Assembly: GCF_003597395.2 (NCBI RefSeq)
Contig: NC_133773.1
Coordinates: forward strand, 63,217,754 to 63,281,753
DNA from: Chelonoidis abingdonii
Taxonomy: Eukaryota > Chordata > Testudines > Testudinidae
Reading direction: 5' to 3'
Length of the DNA: 64,000 bases
Shown: one piece after another, positions 13,352 to 25,000 of the stretch
Layout: each line of letters opens with the position of its first letter
Position numbering within the stretch: position 1 is the first letter of the stretch
Program-made: the position numbers and the translations under genes
The notes under the pieces: model-generated
Databases searched by the model: none
Told to the model about the DNA's origin: nothing
What the model saw: only the letters and a program-made list of their open reading frames with translations

Positions 13352-14440
13352 TGGAAAGCCTAAGTTGCTGCTGAAATGCACTGGCTTGTTAACTTTACAT
13401 ACACTCAATTCCCTTATGACTCATTTGGATGAGGTAAAAATGATTGTAGGCACCTACACTGAAAATGTGGTAACACTCCATGAAAAGTGATATCACTGGG
13501 TACACTATTAAGCTTTTACTGTTAAAAGTATTAAATGTCAATCATATCATTAAAGCATTATTTTATAAATAATAATGGAACAAACCATCTCTTTTAAAAA
13601 AAAATAAACTGATTAGCTGAATTGTCTATCATGTCATATTATAAATGACTTAGAAATTGGCACCCATTTAAAATTAGACTAAAGATGCTGAAGCGTGTTA
13701 CTATAGTGACTAGAATTATAATTTCTCTGTTTCACTGGAATATGAAATTAAGCATTTCAATATTAAAATTGGGGAACTTCTTTAATGAGTTAAAAGTTGT
13801 ATGCTTTTTCTTTAATGACCTCATTGTTGTACAGTTTGGGTGCAATAAGTACACAATACTTTGATAACAGCAAATTAAAATGACCACAGCCAACAAACTT
13901 TACAGACTTCTGGTGCAGCTGATGGATGCCCATCAAATGTATATGACATGGGTATGGTTCTGTAGCCATGCTCTGACCTCTGAGGAATTTTGTTGTGGTT
14001 CTGAGTGTCGTGTAAAAAATATGTGGCCTCCAATTGCCACAACATTGCTGTGTCATTTAAAAGATGCTCCATTATTTAATATAATGGAGACATAAAATAA
14101 TTTTAAATTTTCTCTCTTGCTATGTACGTATTTTGTAATTGTGGTGGTGATTAACTGGTACCAATGGGGTTGTATAAAACTGATTTTTGGGGGGAACGTT
14201 TCTGCAATTGTGTTTCAGGTAACTTTGCACGTGTTATATGTGCTACCTTTCTGCAGGGCTCTTTAAGATTGGATTTTCAAGTCAAAACACATGAAAACAT
14301 ATCTTAGTCTGATTGCAACTTTACTTTTTCACGCAGCAATGGTGTGACTTTCAGAAAAGCTCAACATTTCTCACTCCATCCTGCCCTCCAACTTTTTTGC
14401 AATACATTACTAAAACTGAAGTCACACTAAGCTCAGCGAA
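13352..14440. other. Intergenic, AT-rich; nothing recognised
   Basis: Two or three overlapping short open frames on both strands around 13790-14095 have no domain or codon bias that would support a gene. No repeat family recognised. Confidence 0.4.
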
Positions 14441-14739
14441 AATCGCGAAATGTGCAGGTTTTCCTTCAGTTTGGCTGTATTTGCAGAAGTAACAGTAGAT
14501 TTGCAGCCCTAGGGACGACACGCTATAGCCTAGTAGGCTGGGAGTCACGTGCAACACCCACCCTCCAGCTTGACTACACCACTGCTATGAATTCTGTCAG
14601 CGTCAGGGTAAGAACCCCTCCCCCGCCCACTTCACATCCCCTCCCTTCTCCTTCAACGCCGCACTCACATGGTAGCACCTCTCTCATTGGCTCCTTCATA
14701 TCCTCCTTTTAATTTGTCGCACACCCTCCCTCAACCTCC

Positions 14740-15160
14740 AAGGTTTTTAAAAGCTTTCCCCGCCCTACTCGGCTCTCGACACATTCTGATTGGTCTCTGG
14801 CGGCCGTCAATTTTGTCAGGTGCCTACGCGGGCGGCTGCTGATTGGCGACGTTGGGGCGTCGGATGGTGCCACGCGCCGAAGAGTGGGAAAGTCGGGCGT
14901 CGTGGTATGGTCGAATACCACGCGCGTGAGAAGGGCGGTGGTAGGTGAGGCGCTCGCACTGCCATTGCCCCTTCCCCAGTCCCGGGAGTCGCCGTTGGCG
15001 GTAAGACTCTCCCTGGAGGGGGAGGGGCTGGTCAACGTTCTGTGTAACGGTCCCACCTCGGCCTGAAGTCCCTGCCGCGCCGCTGGGATGGGCGGCGGCT
15101 GAGAGCCTTGCGCGGGTGCGGCCCCAGAAGCCCCGTGGGGGCGGGGGGCTCTGGACACAG
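14740..15160 (+). promoter_or_regulatory. CpG island, probable RBM46 promoter and untranslated first exon
   Basis: GC-rich, CpG-dense island in otherwise AT-rich DNA, the only one of its kind in the window. Inverted CCAAT boxes (ATTGG) lie at 14686-14690, 14789-14793 and 14842-14846, and a GC box lies near 15137-15147. There is no clear TATA box. A strong splice-donor match, GTAAGA, follows CCGTTGGCG at 15001, so an untranslated exon could end at 15000 and splice to 19757. A TAACGG motif (MYB-type) is at 15045-15050. The island sits 4.6 kb upstream of the first coding exon in the right orientation. A bidirectional promoter is possible. Confidence 0.65.
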
Positions 15161-15989
15161 GCGGTGACTTTCTCATTTTCCCGGGGGTTCTCGACTCCTG
15201 CTCTACCCCTACCCTGTCTCTTCCTGCCCTGTTTTGCTCCTCCCCTGAGCGTGCCCTGCCCTTTCCCTCCCCTCCAGTGTCTCTTGCCCGCCGCTGAACA
15301 ACTGAGCCATGGAGGGGGGGAAGAAACTGATTGGTGGGGCCTTCTGGTGGGTGCCAAGTACGCCCTATATTCTTTCTGTGGGTGCTCCAGCTCCAGAGCA
15401 TCCTCAGAGTTGGCGCTTATGACTCTGGATGGAAATGTGCTGCTGTTAATGTTGCTCTGGTGACTCCAAGGCAGCACCAAGAGACCCAGAAAGCCTCTCC
15501 CCTGCCACCCTTCTCACCCTGGGACCTACTTGCATGCCACCCCTGCCCCTTTTTCACAGCCTCTGGCACTGTGTACACCCACCACGATCCCATAGCTCCC
15601 AGTGCCCTGCCAGCCAGCTTCTCCCCTTGCATCAAATATAATGTGCCCCTTCCCCACCACGTAGGTCTTTATGTGCTTGGCTGTTTCCACAGATATCCCC
15701 ACCCCCTTCCTGCCAGCTTGATTGGATTGAGTGAAGCCGAGGAAAATCTATTCGTCCCCTGTGGTGTCCTATCAGCAGTGAGACGTGTGTCTGCCAAGCC
15801 GGGGTCTGCCGAGTGACCACTGTTCCTTCTGGGCATGCGTGGCCTGCATGCTGCCAACCACGGTAAAAATAACCCAGGCTATCTCTCCACTTAAACATCT
15901 ACAGTTCCTCAGTGCAGCCACTTGCCAGTTCTGCAGTGGGGTTCTCCCTTTGTCGTAAATAAGGTACCTCCCTGGGAGATTGTGGGGTG

Positions 15990-16130
15990 GATAAATTGAT
16001 GGATGAATTCTTCGGTAAACTGGCACTGTCTGCACTGGGGGTTAGGCTGGCTTAACTATATCAGGGGTGTGGACCCCCTATTGACGGAGCTATGCCAATG
16101 TAAATTTTCAGCATAGACCAGCCCTAACAG
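15990..16130. mobile_element. Harbinger-type MITE fragment
   Basis: GTCTGCACTGGGGGTTAGG followed by a short palindrome around AGGGGTGTGGACCCCC and the end CATAGACCAGCCCTAA resemble the right side of Harbinger MITEs. No clear left end or target duplication, so the call is tentative. Confidence 0.4.
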
Positions 16131-16588
16131 CTAGTGTGGCAAGCTGCAGTTGTGTTACGCTCTCCACCACCATCATCATCACTATCCAGGAATTACCAGG
16201 ACAGAATTATTACTCCTCCTTTTCTCTCATGCCTGTCTTAATCTCCATTTTAATGCAAAGGAATGGCAGAGAGGGTGGGGTTAGCAGTAATAAATAGTAA
16301 TAAAATAATAGACCAATGAATTAAAATGTCTTTAGTTATGTGTGATATGTATTTAAGTTTGTATTGTCAAATAGCAACCTTGTTTCTATGGATACTTTTT
16401 TCAAACACTTATACCTCCAGATGTCTGTTAATTTCAATGAACATTGGCAAAATAACTTACCTGTCTGTGTAGGTGTTAGCCCAACATGTGCCCATGCAAT
16501 GTTTTGCTGCTTGAAAAATGTATCCATACAAGTTTCCAAGTAGAGGTTGCTTTGGAAATCAGGCCCTTAATGTTAGTGTTTTTTGAAG

Positions 16589-18143
16589 TGTAGCGCCCCT
16601 CTCCACCTGGTTACCTCCTTTAATGGCAATCCGATTACAGGTTTTAATGGACAGGTCTGGGTTCTTTTGGATCCCGCCACCCACTCAGGAGGGTGAATCT
16701 TTTTTCTTTTTTGCTATGAAATTATTTGGCGGTGCTGCCACCCCCTTCGCTTGTTTCTGGCAGGGTCACCAGGGCAGCTTGGGTGGAAAATTCTAACTAC
16801 AGAGTAATCCCCATTTACTTGGCAGATAGTTGGAGACGTCCAAGAAATAATACAACACCTAAAAATATATTCAACATAATAATTATATTAAACAGGCAAC
16901 ATATACAGCATAACAGGGTGAAACACTATTTTTAGAGTCACCTGTGCCCACACTTAAAATACCCGTGACTTGATGTAACAAGTGTAAAATTAGTGTCCTG
17001 TTGGTACGCGTACTTTGCTGGGGCCCTTGGTGACCTATAAAATTCTCTGCAGTGGTTTAGCAGTGTGGCTGACTGGGTTCAGTACAGCCCATAAGACCTA
17101 CAAGTGAGAGGAGGTGGCGAATCCCTCCACAGGTGTAATAAGCAGCAGGTTATAAAATCCACAAACCCTCGCTCCCTGGCTTGAGGACACAGTTCAGGGA
17201 GTAGGGGGTCCTCAAAGCAAATTCCCTGACTAACTAACTAAAAGCTATCAAGTATCAGAGGAGTAGCCATGTTAGTCTGGTTAGTTTCTCCTCCCTTGGT
17301 TTTCACACCTCAACTGCTAGAACTGAGCTTCATCCTCCCTGATTGAACTAACCTCGTTATCTCTAGCTTGCTTGCATATATATACCTGCCCCTGGAAATT
17401 TTCACTATGTGCATCTGACAAAGTGGGTATTCACCCACGAAAGCTCATGCTCCAAAACGTCTGTTAGTCTATAAGGTGCCACAGGATTCTTTGCTGCTTT
17501 AACTAAAAGCTTGTGCGCTCACGAACTCCATGAATGATCCTCAGGTTTGAAGATGACTGCACTCCTCAGTCACTGCAGAGGGATCCCAAGCAGGAATCAG
17601 GCTGTGTTGGTCCCAGGATTTCCCCTCAGCACAAAGGGGTGCAGGGCTCAAGATGTAGGTTATACAACTACCCTAACATCCAAACTGTAGCCTCCTAGCC
17701 CAGCCTCCAGTCACACACTCAGCAGGCAGCTTCCCTGGACTAGCAGAGCTGACCATGTGGTGACTAGTCTCACCTAAGGAGCTGGAGGTGAACCCAGCCT
17801 GGCTGGGGAAATTTCTCAGCAAACATAACAATTGGGAATCATCCGTGGGGAAGGAAAACCCAGCTGAGGGATCTGCTGTTAAGTCCCTAGAGGCCAGTTT
17901 TCAGGGGGAACCCTGCTTGCAGGCCTGGGACTCACCAGCTCCCCAGACAGCCAGTCCTGCCCTGGCCCTGGCTGGCTGCAGCCTCCCCCAAAAAGTGGTT
18001 CCTCCCCTCTGCTGAACTCCCTGGGAGGGGCATCTCACTCCCTATTGGTTGCTGGGCAGACTCTGAGTTTGCCTTGGCTCCTCCTCCCTGAGCTGCCAGC
18101 AGACAGAGCTCCAGGAATCTAGGTCATTTCCTTGGGAGTTACA
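16589..18143. mobile_element. LTR-like element (probable solo LTR), interrupted by a Penelope-type insert
   Basis: The sequence begins TGTAGCGCCC and ends GGGAGTTACA, the TG...CA ends with a short inverted repeat expected of an LTR. It is flanked by GAAG on both sides (16585-16588 and 18144-18147). It is 1,555 bp, or about 1.3 kb without the insert at 17247-17499. Its base composition is more GC-rich than the intron around it. TATAAA occurs at 17036-17041, but I could not fix the transcription strand. A 4-bp duplication is weak evidence by itself. Confidence 0.5.
17247..17499 (+). mobile_element. Penelope-type retroelement terminal fragment with a hammerhead-like core
   Basis: This insert is bounded by a perfect 12-bp duplication, TAACTAAAAGCT (17235-17246 and 17500-17511). 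It starts with AGTATCAGAGGAGTAGCC and ends GGTGCCACAGGATTCTTTGC, a run I know as a very common turtle repeat linked to Penelope-like elements. At 17415-17442 it holds CTGACAA, a 6-bp stem GTGGGT/ACCCAC with loop ATTC, and GAAA, which resembles a hammerhead ribozyme core with one changed core base. Confidence 0.65.
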
Positions 18144-19756
18144 GAAGTAATTCTCTTTCAAATACTTTTTATTTTATTTAAAGAAAGTACTGTTCCTAGA
18201 AAAAATCTTCATGCAAAATGCTTTCCCTGAAATTTTGAGGTATAATAAATATTCATCTAATTTACTTAATCTATGTAATAATTTTGTTTTGAGGAGTAGG
18301 GCATTTGCTTGCATAGAAAAAATGACTTTCTTTTGACTTTATCTTGTTAGTATTTTAAAATTGTATATTAAGCATGTACACATTTTGTTTTTTATGTTCA
18401 CTTGTGAAAGCACAGTGTCTGTCTTTGCTTCAGAACTGGTTTGGTCATTTTAAACATTGTTGACATTAAAATTATAGTAGTGAAATTAGCAGACTTAGTT
18501 TGTTAATAGAAATTTTAAAAAAATAGTCAAATGATTTTTTTAAAAATTGTTAAGTTCAAGTTGAACTTTGCTTTAAAGACCAGTTGGAATTGAGCATGTT
18601 TTAAATATTATGGGGAAACTCTGAAGTACTCTAGTTTAAATCCTTCTAAACTGAGTTAAGGTTGTACCATGACATGCTAACTTGAAATATTTATGATGAT
18701 AGAATTACTAACCTCATTTTTTTCAAATGTTTTAAAAGTCATGTTGAGAGCTACAAAATAGGCTATGTTTGAAGAAAGTGAGTAGTAATTAATGTTCAGA
18801 GGCAGCAAAATGCATCCTGAGTTGTAACAGATGCTGTCCTGACTCCAGTCTGACCTTGCCTCACTGTTGCCTCTTACACTGCACCCTCTGGGTCCCTTAC
18901 AAGTTTTCAGGCTTCAGAAATACCACCTACCTGTGAACTAAGTCACTTTTAACAGCTTTTAATGAAGGATATAAGTAAGGCAGTTTGCAATCCAGGACGG
19001 TATTACTAAAAAGATACGGGTCCTTATTTCATGCATTTGGGGGGATTTATAAATGGAGCAAGGGCCTGAAAGCTGTCCTCTGAGGGATAGGAAACTCCCA
19101 AACAGTAGCAGGAAGCTCAGCCTGTCAGGAACTACATGCTGCCCCAGAGAAGAGCTGCAATGACTAGATCTCTGCAGACCGGTGGCTCTCCATAGTGGCA
19201 GGAGTCCTGACTCCAGGAAAGGTACTGAGCTGAGAACCCTGTTGAAAGGGAATGGTGGACCCAGGTGGGAATGGGTAAACTGATACCTGACTCTAAGATC
19301 CTGGGGTGAAGTCTTACTTATATTTTCATTGGGTTTTGGGTTAATAAACTAGACTCTTCAGAAGGGGCATTGTTCCTTACGTAAAGCCTTGGTGAACTTA
19401 TTAATGACATTAGGGGAAACTGTGGCAGAAAGCACTGCACTTGGCCACCCTGTGACTCTCCATTGGCAAGTAAACCACATAAAACAGAAATTTCAGACTA
19501 TATCCTACAGATTATTACTCCTTACCTGTACTGTATTCTCATGCATAATTTTATTGTAATAAATTTGAAGGAAAATATATAGATGATGATAACTTGCTAG
19601 GTTAGAACAAAAAAGCTTAACTCCTGCAAGGGAAGAATTTCATGAGGTAAAGTTGAAATAACTTATGCTGTTACTTTTCTGGCTTTTAGTAGCTATTGTA
19701 TGTGGCTAAGTTTGCAATTCTGTATTATCAAATTTTATCTTAATGTTTTGTTGAAG
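18144..19756 (+). other. 5' intron of RBM46, remaining part
   Basis: AT-rich sequence leading to the acceptor at 19755-19756. The stretch 19010-19460 differs in base composition and includes GGGTTAATAAACTAGACTC, so it may be an old LTR or other repeat, but I could not find its ends. No second gene is seen. Confidence 0.4.
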
Positions 19757-19918
19757 ATATTGCAAATATGCATGACGAAAGTACAGATGTAACAAATGGA
19801 TGTGGCAAAATCCGAACTGGTACTCAGAATGAGGCTGCCTTACTAGCTTTGATGGAAAAGACTGGCTACAGCATGGTTCAAGAAAATGGACAAAGAAAAT
19901 TTGGTGGTCCTCCACCAG
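19757..19918 (+). CDS. RBM46: RBM46 first coding exon
   Basis: The acceptor TTGAAG precedes 19757. Eleven untranslated bases lead to the ATG at 19768. The 151 coding bases specify residues 1-50 and the first base of Gly51, ending FGGPPP. The donor is CAG|GTGAGC, with GT at 19919-19920. The open frame continues a few codons into the intron, but that extension is not part of the protein. The splice site upstream of the ATG implies at least one untranslated exon further 5'. Confidence 0.95.
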
Positions 19919-21985
19919 GTGAGCATTTGTTTGAAATTATAAAAATACCAGGCCAACTTCTGCCTTTACTTTTTTTCCAGTTAAACCATTGAAATTGAAG
20001 TTTAGCAAAGAAAACAGGGAATTGAGAATACATCATATTGTTAAGGGCTTTCCCTTTGCCCCTCCCTTGGTTCTTGTCATGCAGACAGCGGAAGACCTGA
20101 AGTCTGAAGTGCAGGCAATGCAGTGTTTATTGGAGTTAATCAAGGAAGCATATCCATACCTCTGTACTCCCCAGAGCCTTCCATGTCCCCTTTTTTTCCC
20201 ACCTCCTTCTTCTTGGCAAGCTTAATTATACCTGTAGTGCACGCCTCTGGTCCTATCCCTTACAATTTATGGTCATGTTCTGTTTTGGAGGGTCGCGAGT
20301 CTGGGGACTTTGGTACCACCTCCTTTGTCCCCATGGGAGGTGTAAGGAGTGAGGCTATGTATTGGCCAAGGTCACCATTTCTCTGGATTTTTAGTGTTTC
20401 TTATGCCTCCCCTCTCCTGTCCTCATCCCCTCTTGTCCTTCCCGACTGGTTTCTTGACCTTGTCTTGAGATAGAAGTCAAGGCAGTCTTCAAGTGTACAC
20501 TCGTATATTAAGCTCCCACCATACCCAGCAACACTTAAACTCTCTTCCTTGTCTCTTCTCATTGTGCTATAAATGCCATCTAGTTAGGCAGAAGCAACAC
20601 TCAGCATGTTTGTTCTTTGTTCACATGTTAGTAAGGATATAAAAATATCAAAAATCAAACCCAAAATTCTATCCCAAGCTAAGAGACAGGCCTATATACT
20701 AACACGTATGTACAGTGAGACTAAGGTGACCTGGAAGAAGATACCTTACCTTGTATAACTTCTTGAATTTAATGCTTCATTTCCCAATGTGTCATATCAT
20801 TAATGGAGTTATTTATTTTAGAATTTTCCTTTTTGTTCTAAGGGGGAAGGGGGCATCCATGTGTAATTTAGGAATGGTGGGAGGGCTGTGGAGGTTTAGA
20901 CTTGTTAATAACTAGGGCTGTCAAGTGATTAAAAAAATTAATTGTGCAATTAAAAAAATTCTTTGCAATTAATCACACTGTTAAAAAATAATAGAATACC
21001 ATTTCAACTTTTTCAAATATATTGATTTCAGTTATAACACAGAATACTAAGTGTACAATGCTCACTTTATTTTTGATTATAAATATTTGCACTATAAAAA
21101 ATGAGTCTTTTCAATTCACATAGTGCAAGTACTGTAGTGCAATCTGTTTATTATGAGAGTTGAGCTTACAAATGTAGAATTATGTGCAAAAAATAACTGC
21201 ATTCAAAAATAAAACAATGTAAAACTTCGGCGTCTACAAGTCCGCTCAGTCCTACTTCTAAATTTAAATTGATATTTTATTGTTTAACAGCATGATTTAA
21301 ACTGCGATTAATCACGATTAATTTTTTGAGTTAATCGCATGAGTTAACTGTGATTAATCAACAGTCCTATTAATAACAATTTCTTCACTTAAGAATGCAC
21401 TTAAAATTTTAGTGTGCATACACAACATGGTCAACTTTAAACAGATATGATTTTAATTTTGAATCAGTTTTCCTCAAATTTTATTTGTTTTTTTAAGTCA
21501 CCATGAGAGAGTTCAAAATTTGGCTGACAATTTCACACTTTTAAAGTTATATGAATAAAGAATTTCTGATTGGAACAAGTAGGGAAAGTGCAGTTTTTCT
21601 TACTTGGATAATTCAAAGCCAGCTTATTTAATTTTGCTCAGACTTTAAGAAAAAATGTTTTTATGCTGAATAATTGAATATTAAGCACAAAGGATTTTAT
21701 TTATAAGATTACGGACAATAGTGGAAACTGTGTTTATGCTCTATAGCAATTGCAGTTGCAGGTCACTTTTGAAAGTCTCAGTGGCTTTGGGCTTGACTGC
21801 ACTGCAGTGTTAGTTCAAGTTATCTACCCATGAGTTAACTCCTGTTGACAGAGCTGGCTTTAGCAAGTGCGGGGCCCAGTTCCTGGGATGGGGGGGCGTG
21901 GGGCTTGTACTCACCAGGTGGCGCTCCCAGTCTTTGGCAGCACTTTGGACTGCTGGCCGGGAGAGCGGGGCCGCGGGATGAGGTG

Positions 21986-22016
<31 letters not shown>

Positions 22017-25000
22017 GCACCTAAGGCATGGGGCCCAATTCCGGGGAATCACGCGAATCGGCCTAAAGCTGGCTCTGCTTGTTGAGTTAGCTGAGCTTGT
22101 GAGAGCAGTTGTGCTGCAAAATGTTACTCGAGCAGCATAGCCTGTATGTTTTAGCAGTGCGTAGTAGCTGAGGCACTTACTTTTAAAGGTATTTAGGCAC
22201 TGTGATGTTGAGCTGAGTAATGCCTAATACTTTTAAAAATCTGGACCCAAGACCCTATAGTATTACTAGTTCAAGCATCAGCAGCACTTGGCCTTCAACT
22301 CCCCCTCTCCCCCATAGGTGAGCTAGCTCTAGTTTAGACCACCACTTGAGTTGGTGAAGTGTGTGTGTGTAGGATTTGGGTTAGGAACAACATTATAGTT
22401 ATATGTCAAGCTAATGCTGCAGTTCTTCCTCTTTTCATGGCCCAATCTGGAAACCAGAAAAGACAGACAGGAGCAGGGTGATTCCATACCCCCACTGTTA
22501 GAGCACTTCCTGGGATATGGGAGACTCAAGTTCAAGTCCCTGCCCCCAACTGAGCAGAGTGGGGATTTGAACATACGTCTCCTACGTCCCAGATGAGTTC
22601 CCTAACCACTGTGCTGTTGGCTATAATAGGGTGGGGGGTATTGCTCTCACTTTTCTTTCTCTGGTATTTTGTGAGGAATGGCTTACCTGGTTTAGGCACC
22701 TAACTCCAGAAGAGGGTTCACACCTGTGAATCCCTAGCACCAATATTGCCTAATTAGCTTTTGATGAACAGGACTTCAGCCATGCCCTTCTCCTCAGCAT
22801 TTTTTATTATCTTAGTGGCTTGCCACTCAGTATGCTGGCATGTGTGAATCTTTTGCAGGTGCTTAACTCTTCCCTTGCATTGTATAGGGAGCCACAGGGC
22901 CTAATTTGGGGTGAGGATTCTCCTGGATGGCAGTTGTGGCAATGTTGAGTGGAGCAATAGGTTCCTTTGTGGATCTAGGCCTTAGAAGCAAGTTTCAGAA
23001 ACCAAATTAAAAATGTATTCCAGTGCTGATGGGAAGTGGGGTGGTCAAGCGGCTGTAGTCCACCCACTTTCCACTATGGGCCTGGTCCCCTTCTCAGTCT
23101 CTTCCAGGCCTCGGGAGAAGAGGTTGGGCAGGGGTAAGATCATGGAGTGGGTGGGGCTTTGTGCCCCTCCCCCACACTTTTAGGTAGAATACGTCACCCT
23201 GATGTATTTTTAAATACAATAAGCATAATTCAACAGAACAAAGGCTGTTTGGTAATTTGAAGATGTTAAGTATAGTCTGTCAAACAATGTTTCCATTGTT
23301 TCCAAACTTCTTAGTACTGCAACTCCCTTACAGATACTGTAAAATTTGGTGTCTCCTCACAACTAATTTTTTATTCTTTTACTGTCTCAGGACATTAACT
23401 TTAAGAGGGACCACTGGTTTGGTTGGTTTGGGGCCTTTATTTAACTATTCAGTTGGTTTAATTATATAATGTGATCTAATCCAGATTATTAAAACAATAA
23501 TTTGAAAATTATGAATTTTTGACTTGTTTGGACACAGCTGAAGATTTTGATGAGAAGAATGGTCCTATTTTGAACTGCATGGTTGCACAGTGTTTTCCAA
23601 ATGTTAATGATTTATGTGTTTAGTCACAAATCATAGGTAAAAACCTAGACTCAAAGATAACTGGGAGCAGCACTTTCATGGATTCATCACTGAGCTCTTT
23701 ATACTGTCCTTTAACAGAAATCAGAATTCCTGGATCATTATATTTTAAATATGTGATCACTTAACAATGTGATACTTAAGGTTGGTATGGGGTCGTGTGT
23801 TACTGAGAATCTGTTTTTAATCCAATCAGTAACAAAATTAATGTTAAAATTTATGAAAATATTCATCAAAATGGGAATACAACTCAAATGAGTCAATATT
23901 TGGTCTTTAATGGCATTTTGATTACTTTCACTATGTTCTGTTAAAGTGTGATAACCCTGAAAACATCTTGGTAACTCCCTTTTCAATGTGGCAATTCCAA
24001 AGACAAAGTTGCTTTGTGAATTGCCTGGTTTCCTTTCATATCTAGTATTTTTGCTTTCCTCCTTGAAGTATTAGGTTCAGTACATTCAGTCTGTCAAATA
24101 TTTCCACTAGGTAAGCTAATATAGTTAAAAAGTCAGCATTACACATGTAATCTGCAAGGTCTGTTTTCCCAAGAAGGAAAATTCTGTGTGTTTTTTTGTT
24201 ACTCAGTTCAAATACATGTTGTAACACTTCTCCACATGAGTTCTCTGTGAAACAAGTGGAGCTGGTCAGAGCCCATCGGTCTGCACGGCATAATAAAATG
24301 TGTTTGCTGCCTGGAATTAACCAATTTGGTAACTGTTGAGGGCTTCACATACTTCACGTTGCAAATTAAATGTCAAAGCTTGGAGGTGAATCATGTAGTG
24401 AGTCCAAATTGTTGCTGGTGCCACTTTCTTCACCCTACTCTTCTATCCCATCATGGCTGCTGCTCCATCAGTGCACTATGAATTCACTGAGGATCTTGTT
24501 CTTAACTTGTTCTGTCAGCTGGTCCTGGATGTTTTCTGTAAGATCCATCAGCATGTTGATGGATTGTGGTATTTAACATAGGAATGTTTTTCAGTGTTAT
24601 GGTTTCTTGTTTCCCAATCATAATTCTATGCATGTCTGTTGTTGGTAGAAGGGTCTTGTTTATGTTTTTCAGTTTGCATGGTTACAACATAAGATGCTTC
24701 TAAGGCTTTTTGAGGAACAATTGCTTATTTAGACATTACTCTTTTGCCTCCTTAGTTCTCCTCATTTCCGAAGGAAAAAGTCACAGCTCTTATTTACAAA
24801 TTCTAGGTGTTTGCTTTCTAAATGTTGCTGTAGTTTCCCTGGCCTTGTACTTTCATTTAATAATGCTGGAAAACAAATGATACATTGTGGCTGTGGGCTT
24901 TCCAAAGTAGTATCCAGACCTGAAAACCCAAACATAATGTAACTATCACCTTATTGTCTATTTCTTTCCTTTTCTGTTTAACTTTATTAAAATCGTCTTT

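Noticed and set aside
14709..15816. Long open frames on both strands in and after the CpG island (up to 230 codons)
   Set aside because: They overlap each other on opposite strands, are low-complexity Pro/Arg/Ser/Gly and have no domain. GC-rich DNA lacks stop codons by chance.
22475..22640. Possible tRNA gene (TTCAAGTCCC B-box-like motif)
   Set aside because: No full cloverleaf; two tRNA-like halves face each other, as in a palindromic SINE.
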